NCBI GenBank assembly: GCA_044338255.1
Contig: JBIILZ010000052.1
Span: 1 to 26,497, forward strand
Direction: 5' to 3'
Source of the DNA: CAIUVD01 sp044338255
GTDB taxonomy: Bacteria; Planctomycetota; UBA11346
Length of the DNA stretch: 26,497 bases
The first letter of the stretch is position 1, and each line of letters begins with the position of its first letter. The notes below the pieces were generated by a model. It was not told where the DNA came from and did not search any database. It saw nothing but the letters and a program-made list of their open reading frames with translations. Positions 15,350-21,008 of the stretch are shown piece after piece. A program made the position numbers and the translations under genes.

Positions 15350-15865
15350 ATGGCCACGTTGTGGTTTCGCGCTGAACAACGCTTCATCTCCGATCCCCAG
15401 GCGGTGGCAGCAACCCTCGCCGCTGCTGGCGTCACCTACGAGCGCTGGGGCACCGAGCGCATGCCCGCGGGCTTGTCGAGTCGCGCCCTCAACGACGAGG
15501 AAAAAAAGGCCGTGCTCGCGGCTTTCGCTCCCGACATCGAGCGGCGTTCGGCGCAATGCGGATACCAGAGCGCCGACGTGGTCACGCTCTATCCCGACAC
15601 CCCGAATCTCGAGGTGATGCTGGCGAAGTTCGACAAGAAGCACATCCACACCGACGACGAGGTGCGCTTCATCGTCCAGGGTCGCGGCGTGTTCACCTTG
15701 TTCCCCGCCAGCGGCGAGGTCATCGACGCCGAACTGCACCCCGGTGATTTCATCACCGTGCCCAAGGACTTCAAACACCACTTCGTGCTCTGCGCCGATC
15801 GCCAGATCACCGCCATCCGCCTGTTCACCGATGCCAACGGCTGGGTCGCCCACTACGTCCCGTGA
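15350..15865 (+). CDS. mtnD: Acireductone dioxygenase (ARD)
   Basis: A 171-residue cupin of the methionine salvage pathway, which cleaves the acireductone to 2-oxo-4-methylthiobutanoate (Fe form) or a CO-releasing product (Ni form). The metal motif 'KKHIHTDDEVRFIV' supplies His98, His100 and Glu104; the fourth ligand is in 'KDFKHHF' (His143). Tail and length match ARD. The start has a full AGGAGGT ribosome-binding site. Other salvage genes (mtnA, mtnB, mtnC) are not in the window, so mtnD is isolated here. Its stop overlaps the GTG of nth (GTGA), coupling an unrelated repair gene. Confidence 0.93.
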   Translation: MATLWFRAEQRFISDPQAVAATLAAAGVTYERWGTERMPAGLSSRALNDEEKKAVLAAFAPDIERRSAQCGYQSADVVTLYPDTPNLEVMLAKFDKKHIHTDDEVRFIVQGRGVFTLFPASGEVIDAELHPGDFITVPKDFKHHFVLCADRQITAIRLFTDANGWVAHYVP

Positions 15866-16509
15866 GCAAGAAGCCGCCTGCGGATCCCAAAGACGTCGAT
15901 CGCGTCCTCAGCGAAACCTGGCCGACTGCGGCCTGTGAACTGCTGGCGGTGGATCCGTGGCAATTGCTGGTGGCGGTGATCCTCTCGGCGCGGACCTCTG
16001 ACGTGCAGGTGAACAAGGCCATGGCGGTGCTCAACGAGCACCTCCTCGGCGTGTATGCCTATGCCCAGCTCGACGCGCGCGAGCTCGAACCGCTGATCCG
16101 CCATCTGCCGTTGTTCCGCCAAAAGGCGCGGGCGATCGTCGAAGCCGCACGCGCGCTCATGCGTCACGGGGGCGGCGTGCCCGCGACCGTCGACGAGCTC
16201 GCCAAGCTTCCCGGGGTCGGCCGCAAGACCGCCAGCGTCGTCGCCGGCAATGCCTTCGGCGTGCCCGCCGTCGGCGCCGACACCCATGTCCAGCGCATCG
16301 CCCGGCGCCTCGGCTGGACCGCCCGCGAACATCCTCTCGATGCTGAACAAGCGCTGATGACGCGGCTGCCACCGGGGCGCTGGGTGCAGGGCTGCCATCA
16401 ATTCATCCGCCTCGGCCGCGAACATTGCAAGCGCATCAAGCCGCGCTGCCACAGCTGTCCGCTGGCCGCGTACTGCCCGCGCCGCGGCGTCGAAGAAAGC
16501 GCTCCGTAG
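15862..16509 (+). CDS. nth: Endonuclease III (DNA glycosylase/AP lyase)
   Basis: A 215-residue base-excision repair enzyme that excises oxidised pyrimidines and cleaves AP sites. The helix-hairpin-helix 'LPGVGRKTA' contains the catalytic Lys122. The catalytic Asp140 is in 'GADTHVQR'. The [4Fe-4S] loop C-x6-C-x2-C-x5-C is complete (Cys189, 196, 199, 205). In 'ILSARTSDVQVNK' an Arg (44) replaces the Gln that fills the DNA gap in the E. coli enzyme, a variant seen at this site in other Nth-like lineages. The start is GTG overlapping the mtnD stop. Confidence 0.93.
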   Translation: MSKKPPADPKDVDRVLSETWPTAACELLAVDPWQLLVAVILSARTSDVQVNKAMAVLNEHLLGVYAYAQLDARELEPLIRHLPLFRQKARAIVEAARALMRHGGGVPATVDELAKLPGVGRKTASVVAGNAFGVPAVGADTHVQRIARRLGWTAREHPLDAEQALMTRLPPGRWVQGCHQFIRLGREHCKRIKPRCHSCPLAAYCPRRGVEESAP

Positions 16510-16529
16510 CCGCCGGCTGGCGATGCGGC

Positions 16530-16745
16530 TTAGCCGTCCAATTTTTTGAGCCGTTGCTTGGCGTTCCGGGCGGCCTGGGTGTTGGGGTATTTGCGGCAGA
16601 GGCTGTGCAGCGCTCCGACCGCAGCCAGGGCGGTGGATTTCTTGGCGGCGTTGCGTGCACCCAGGTCGAAGCCGGCTTTGGTGACGTTGGCCTGGATCGC
16701 GGCGCTTCGAACCGCATTTAATTCTAGCGCTCGCCCACGCGCTGG
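16530..16745 (-). pseudogene. Fragment: C-terminal tail of a TPR-like protein, no start codon
   Basis: Minus-strand frame ending in TAA at 16532-16530. The open stretch from a stop at 16748-16746 encodes 71 residues without any ATG, GTG or TTG in phase. The last ~40 residues, with 'ALHSLCRKYPNTQAARNAKQ' followed by 'RLKKLDG', have the look of the final TPR helix in periplasmic or YbgF-like proteins ('Y....P.t..A..A...L..L'). With no start and a plus-strand gene directly upstream, it looks like a remnant of a truncated gene. This is my own translation and is not a strong homology claim. Confidence 0.4.
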
Positions 16746-16759
16746 CTAATCTTCAGGCT

Positions 16760-17326
16760 ATGAACCGCTTGTTCCTTCTACTTTTGTTATCTTCTATTGT
16801 CGGGATGGCACCGGCGGTCGAGGTGGCCGCCAGCGGTCTGCCGGTTGCGACTCCCTTGATCACCAATCTGCTTCTTCCTTATCCGCGACTCGCCCCGTTG
16901 CCGGCGAGAGCTCCTTTTAGGAAGGCGGTCAAAATCAAAGTCACCGAATACGTCGATGAACCCTGGATGCTGAACTTTTCCGAGGGTCTTCCGCAACCGG
17001 TTAAAAAAGGCGATCTCATCGCCGTCGATTTCTGGGCCCAGGGCATGAGCAAGGATGCCCGCGTGCAGGTCGGCCTCAACCACATGAAGCAACCGTACGT
17101 CGTCTCGAAACGCGAGATCTTCTCACTCGGCAACACCTGGGAGCACATCATCCTCGCCGGCAATTCGGTCGCCGATTATGCCGAGAACGAGTTGCACGTG
17201 GTTATCGTCCTGGGCTATGGCAAACAGGCCCTCTGCCTCAGCGAAATCAATGTCGCCACTTATGGACAAGCCGCGCTCAGCGCCGATGAGCTTGTCGCCC
17301 GCCTGAGGGCCAAGGACCGCAAATAA
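16760..17326 (+). CDS. Small secreted protein with a CenC/CBM-like beta-sandwich
   Basis: A 188-residue protein with a signal peptide (MNRLFLLLLLSSIVGMAPA, cleavage near 19). The mature part fits a galactose-binding-like jelly roll as in CBM_4_9/CenC modules: 'VKKGDLIAVDFWAQGMSKDA' followed by 'W.HIILAGNSVADYAENELH', then 'I.NVATYG'. In large planctomycete or lentisphaeral glycosidases, such a module is appended to an enzyme; here it stands alone. The C-terminal ~15 residues are basic and helical. Function unknown; carbohydrate or envelope binding is a family-level inference. Confidence 0.65.
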   Translation: MNRLFLLLLLSSIVGMAPAVEVAASGLPVATPLITNLLLPYPRLAPLPARAPFRKAVKIKVTEYVDEPWMLNFSEGLPQPVKKGDLIAVDFWAQGMSKDARVQVGLNHMKQPYVVSKREIFSLGNTWEHIILAGNSVADYAENELHVVIVLGYGKQALCLSEINVATYGQAALSADELVARLRAKDRK

Positions 17327-17617
17327 GCCCATCTACGCCGCCGAGCAACCTGGTTAAAGATACCGCCACATTATTGAAATTCCCATCGCCCACCTAGGAG
17401 CCTAGTTTGGCAGCAAGCCTCGCCCTCGTTCTGAACGTATACCATACGGACGTCCAGGGTCTGGGATTTCGTCAGCTGCTGTGATCGTCGGCAGCAACTA
17501 CTGACGAGAGCTGGCAATCAGGAGCGGATATCTACCCGGTTGGCTGCTGGGCTTGATGTGTTAGCTGTCATGCGGGACGGATTACCTTCAAGGTGGTGCG
17601 TCCTCCTTATTCCCGGT
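17327..17617. other. Intergenic stretch without a recognisable gene
   Basis: About 290 bases. I see no open frame with family features in any frame, and no terminator-like hairpin with a T-run. Only a small palindrome, CTAGGAGCCTAG, near 17395-17406 stands out. It lies between the ends of a plus-strand and a minus-strand gene and may hold decayed sequence. Confidence 0.5.
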
Positions 17618-19195
17618 TTAAAACTCAACCTGCTTGGGAGGCGGGACCAGAGCCGGCACATCCGGGTGCTGGTCGTCTGGGCGGCGTTGGCGGTCGCTAC
17701 GGGGCGGGCGATCAGGGTTCCGGTCGCCGATCACCGCGCGGAAGAAACCGCTGAGAATCGCCGTCGTCGCCAGAGGTCCACCGAAGAGGCCGCCGGCATC
17801 GATGGCAAGCTGCTCATGGTCGCGGCGCAGACTGAAATAACCAAAGCGTCCGGCACGACGAAGGTCGATGGCGAGGCTCGCCAGCTCAGGTTTACGGCGC
17901 GTCAGCCATGGGGCTACCGCCGCCAGGCTGGCCCAGGATTCGCCACTGCGGCTGACCCCGGCCAATAGCAGATCGCCCGCCGGCAGGGCCTTGAGGGCCT
18001 CGGCGATCACCGGCACCGCCGTGAAGCCTCCGGGACGGGCGGTGGCCCCGGCAATGCCGGCGCTGCTCGTGGTGATGACCAGACTGCCCTCATGCCAGGC
18101 GGCCTGCAGGGGAATGAAACCGACGGCCCCGAGATGCGATCCGTCGCCGCTGGGGCTGAATTGGTGCTTCGCATCCAACCACGCGAGAGCGGCGGTGGCC
18201 AGTTCACGGGGCATACGGATGTCGATCGTCAGCGCTGGCAAGGGCGCCCCCTGCTGCAACCACAGCAAGGCCGTGCCGAGCTGCGGCCTGACCGTCGCCC
18301 AGGGCGGCAGGTCCTGACGCTGCATCCAGGTCTCCAGCGTCGCGCCGCTCAGGCCCGGGATCTGTTCGATGACGGTGGGCAGGCGGGCACTGCCCAGGGC
18401 CCAGATGGTATCCGCGGGCAAGCCGTCGAAGACCGTGCGCTCAACCGCCGAGACCGTTCCCTCGTTGGCAGGCGGAGCCGGTATTCCCGTGAGGTGCACC
18501 ACCTCATGCACACCCGCCGGCGTCACCTGCCATTCGCCATGCACACCGAAGGCCGCACTGCCCGGCACGTCAGTCCAGGGCGCCGCCGTCTGCCACTGCA
18601 TATCGAGATCGATCAGCGGATTGATCGGGGTCGTCACCACGCTCGCCGACAAGGGCAGAAGTTCATCCCAGGACCAATAGATGCCGCTGGTCAGGCCCGG
18701 AGCCCGCGGCTTGAAGAGACCTTCGAGACGCGCTGCCGCCAAAGGCAGGGTCGCGCGCACGTCGCGTCCGTCGATGACCGCCGTTGCCGGACGGGCCGCG
18801 AGCGTCGCGACCAGGGCGCTGGCCTCGGCGGCATCGCGCGTCTGCGCGAGGACGTGGCCCAGCGGCTGTTCATGGCTGGCGACGATGCCCACCGTCACCT
18901 GCTGCGCCGGCGCAAGCTGCGCCATGAGCTGAAAAGGCCCGGGGTGGGTACGCACCTGTTCGGCCACGCTTTTGCCCCAGGCGGTCGCGAACAAGGCCGC
19001 AAATGGCGATGCCGCCCAGCGCTCACTACGACGCGCGCCATCGCCGAGACGCAGCAGCAGGCAGACCTCCGGCGGCAGTTGCTTGACGGGCACAACGGCA
19101 GCGGCCGACTCAAGGTCAGGCAGCGGCTCGGCACCGGCGGCGGCGACACCAGCTCCGATCAGCAATGCGAACACAGAAGCAGGAAGGGAGCGCAT
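17618..19195 (-). CDS. Secreted, probably membrane-anchored protein, unknown function
   Basis: A 525-residue protein with a signal peptide (about 1-22, ending 'AAAGA'). A long alpha/beta mature region includes 'LPPEVCLLLRLGDGARRSERW' near the start. A hydrophobic helix in 'GGLFGGPLATTAILSGFFRA' (about 468-487) precedes a ~35-residue Arg/Pro-rich tail that would face the cytoplasm. The layout resembles DUF3352-like envelope proteins, but I do not recognise a conserved family. It is the last gene of a three-gene minus-strand operon after two PDZ proteins (32 bases behind), so it may act with them or be their client. Confidence 0.7.
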   Translation of the reverse strand: MRSLPASVFALLIGAGVAAAGAEPLPDLESAAAVVPVKQLPPEVCLLLRLGDGARRSERWAASPFAALFATAWGKSVAEQVRTHPGPFQLMAQLAPAQQVTVGIVASHEQPLGHVLAQTRDAAEASALVATLAARPATAVIDGRDVRATLPLAAARLEGLFKPRAPGLTSGIYWSWDELLPLSASVVTTPINPLIDLDMQWQTAAPWTDVPGSAAFGVHGEWQVTPAGVHEVVHLTGIPAPPANEGTVSAVERTVFDGLPADTIWALGSARLPTVIEQIPGLSGATLETWMQRQDLPPWATVRPQLGTALLWLQQGAPLPALTIDIRMPRELATAALAWLDAKHQFSPSGDGSHLGAVGFIPLQAAWHEGSLVITTSSAGIAGATARPGGFTAVPVIAEALKALPAGDLLLAGVSRSGESWASLAAVAPWLTRRKPELASLAIDLRRAGRFGYFSLRRDHEQLAIDAGGLFGGPLATTAILSGFFRAVIGDRNPDRPPRSDRQRRPDDQHPDVPALVPPPKQVEF

Positions 19196-19227
19196 GGCAG
19201 ACCTGAGATGATGGCGAAGCCGCGAGA

Positions 19228-20046
19228 TTACTTCGTGGCCGGCTTGGCTGGGTCCGCTTTTTGCTCGGCCTTTTGCTCAGCCTTTTGCTCGGCCTTTTGC
19301 TCGGCGGTCTTCACCGCGGCCTTATCCGCCGCGGGCTTCTTCTCGTCGGCCTTGCTCTGATTCGAAAATTCCACTGGGTTCTTGGCGTTCTTGTCGCTGC
19401 TGATCACGACCTGCAGGCGGATGTCGAATTCGCCATCGGGGAATTGCTTCTTGAAAGCCGCCACTGCCCGCGGCAGACCGGCTTCGATGTCCTTCAATTG
19501 CTGAAGGATCTCGGCCAGGGTCGGCTCGCGTTTCTGGCTTTCCGCGAGCTCACGCACTTCGGACAGCTTCTGGGTCAGACGATCGACGTCCTTGACCAGC
19601 GTCGCCGGCTTCGGGCGTTCGCTGAGCGCGCCTTGCACCAGCGTCTTGCTGCCACCGCGGAGGTATTCGATGCTGACCGGGTCGCCGACTTTCGCGCCGG
19701 CGAGAATCACGCTCAGATCATCGGTGCGCTCGGTGGCCTTGCCGTTGAGCGTCAGCAGCCGATCACCGGCTTCGATGCCCAGCGACTGAGCCGTTGAACC
19801 GGCCACGACTTCGCTGATCGGCATCCCCGGCTCCTGGTCGAGGGACACGGCGCTCTCATCGAAGCGCACGCCGAGGAAGGGCTTGGCCGCGTTGCCCTTG
19901 TCCGCCGGCTTGGACGTGCCGGGTTTGGCTTCCGCAGGCTTGCTATCAACAGGCTTGCTATCAACAGGCTTGCTATCAACAGGCTTGACCTCGGCGCCCA
20001 GGGCGCAGGCGGACAACATCACGGACAAGAGAAGAGCACGGCGCAT
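19228..20046 (-). CDS. PDZ-domain envelope protein with repeat-rich ends (no protease domain)
   Basis: 272 residues. A short signal sequence (MRRALLLSVMLSACALGAEV) contains Cys14, which could be lipidated but lacks a good lipobox. A low-complexity linker with three PVDSK units follows. The PDZ domain (about 53-125) has 'FLGVRFDESA', 'ISEVVAGSTAQSLGIEAGDRL' and 'LNGKATERTDDLSVIL'. A coiled-coil-like helix (about 135-200) and a final tail of AEQK repeats close it. There is no serine-protease domain as in HtrA/DegP. It follows a second PDZ protein by 19 bases. A scaffold or adaptor role at the envelope is inferred. Confidence 0.8.
   Translation of the reverse strand: MRRALLLSVMLSACALGAEVKPVDSKPVDSKPVDSKPAEAKPGTSKPADKGNAAKPFLGVRFDESAVSLDQEPGMPISEVVAGSTAQSLGIEAGDRLLTLNGKATERTDDLSVILAGAKVGDPVSIEYLRGGSKTLVQGALSERPKPATLVKDVDRLTQKLSEVRELAESQKREPTLAEILQQLKDIEAGLPRAVAAFKKQFPDGEFDIRLQVVISSDKNAKNPVEFSNQSKADEKKPAADKAAVKTAEQKAEQKAEQKAEQKADPAKPATK
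19259..19306. repeat. 12-bp coding tandem repeat (AEQK units)
   Basis: TTTTGCTCGGCC and one-base variants repeat four times, starting at 19259, 19271, 19283 and 19295. On the coding (minus) strand they encode the AEQK motif four times. The unit is a multiple of three, so copy-number changes keep the frame. Confidence 0.8.
19935..19987. repeat. 15-bp coding tandem repeat (PVDSK units)
   Basis: CAGGCTTGCTATCAA is repeated exactly three times (19935-19949, 19950-19964, 19965-19979), then partially to 19987. On the minus strand it encodes PVDSK three times, just after the signal peptide of the PDZ protein. Confidence 0.85.
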
Positions 20047-20065
20047 GGGAAATCCAGATAGAACG

Positions 20066-20854
20066 TTACAGGGTGGTGGTGGTGCCGACATGCGCACGCA
20101 CCCGCCAGGGCGCGTCGCTGGGAATATCGGCCGGCAAGCGCAAGGGGGGTGCATCCTCGACGTCGGTCACGTCGGTCACGTCGGTCACGGGTGCTTGCAT
20201 CGCCAAGGCGGTGGCATCGATCACGTAATTGAAGCGGAAGGCGATCACGAACCCGCCCAGCTCCGGATTCTTCGCGGATGCGGGGGCCGACGAACCGCCG
20301 GGTTCGTCTTCGCCGCGCAAGCGACGTGCGAGCTTGTCGGCATCCTGCTCGAGGCGCGCGACGTCGTCTGCCAAGCGTTGCTGGCGACGATCCTGCCAAT
20401 CACGGAAACGCTTTTCAGCCGCGGAGTCGAGTTTCTCGTAAGGGATGTTCTCCGGCCAGGGACGGACTTCCGAAAGCAGATTGAGCACCTGGCCGTTGCG
20501 CGTGACCTGCACTTCGATGGCGTCACCCACCGACGACAGGCCGACTTCATTGCGCAGGTCGGTCATGCTGGTGATGGTCTGGCCATTGATGCCAAGGATC
20601 ACGTCGTCGCGCTGCAGGCCCATGCCTTCGGCGGCGGTTCCACCATAGGTCGATTGCACGAGGACACCCTGATGTGCGTCGAGACCTTCGCGATCCTGGA
20701 TATGCGTAGGGACCGGCGACATCTCGACCCCCAGCATCGGGCGCTGATTGGTCACCGCTCCAGCGCGGTAATCCTCATCAGCTGCTGTCGCCGACGTCGA
20801 CGTCGAGAGTGCCGCGATCACCAGCAAGGCAGGAACAAGACGAACTACGTTCAT
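20066..20854 (-). CDS. PDZ-domain envelope protein (no protease domain), first gene of the operon
   Basis: 262 residues. A signal peptide (VVRLVPALLVIAALSTSTSA) is followed by a PDZ domain (about 37-125) with 'PMLGVEMSPVP', 'GVLVQSTYGGTAAEGMGLQRDD' (the TAAxxxGL.xxD helix-strand signature) and 'LGINGQTITSMTDLRNEVG'. A coiled-coil-like helix rich in Arg, Gln, Glu and Asp ('KRFRDWQDRRQQRLADDVAR') follows, then a C-terminal beta-type region with a VTDVTDV repeat. No catalytic domain is present. The start is fixed by GGAGG at 20860-20864. Stop to next start is 19 bases, so this PDZ gene, the second PDZ gene and the 525-residue gene form one operon. Confidence 0.83.
   Translation of the reverse strand: MNVVRLVPALLVIAALSTSTSATAADEDYRAGAVTNQRPMLGVEMSPVPTHIQDREGLDAHQGVLVQSTYGGTAAEGMGLQRDDVILGINGQTITSMTDLRNEVGLSSVGDAIEVQVTRNGQVLNLLSEVRPWPENIPYEKLDSAAEKRFRDWQDRRQQRLADDVARLEQDADKLARRLRGEDEPGGSSAPASAKNPELGGFVIAFRFNYVIDATALAMQAPVTDVTDVTDVEDAPPLRLPADIPSDAPWRVRAHVGTTTTL
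20162..20188. repeat. 9-bp coding tandem repeat (VTD units) x 3
   Basis: GTCGGTCAC is repeated three times without mismatch. On the minus strand it encodes VTD units in the C-terminal part of the first PDZ protein. This is the third gene-internal tandem repeat in the same operon. Confidence 0.8.
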
Positions 20855-20859
20855 AGGAG

Positions 20860-20864
20860 CCTCC
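20860..20864 (-). promoter_or_regulatory. Shine-Dalgarno site for the first PDZ gene
   Basis: GGAGG on the minus strand, five bases before the ATG at 20854, selects that start over the upstream ATG at 20872. Confidence 0.75.
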
Positions 20865-20929
20865 GTACGCATAACGAAAATCTAAACTGCGCCAGCCGGG
20901 AATAAATCCGCAATCGGTCATCCTACCGT

Positions 20930-20943
20930 CATAGCCGGTTATG
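20930..20943. promoter_or_regulatory. Near-palindrome in the divergent promoter gap, possible operator
   Basis: CATAGCCGGTTATG pairs with itself apart from one position in each half (CATA-G/A-CCGG-T/C-TATG). It lies in the 154-base gap between the PDZ operon and the divergent kinase gene. The location suits a shared operator; there is no known factor to attach to it. Confidence 0.3.
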
Positions 20944-21008
20944 GCCGTCGATCCGTGTTGCTGTTTGCGTCGACCTCGCTGCTGCCACAGGATGCATGAT
21001 CTGCTGCC

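Noticed and set aside
18092..19360. 422-codon plus-strand frame
   Set aside because: Shadow over the secreted protein and the end of the second PDZ gene; its C-terminal Phe/Cys/Ala repeats are only the antisense of the AEQK repeats.
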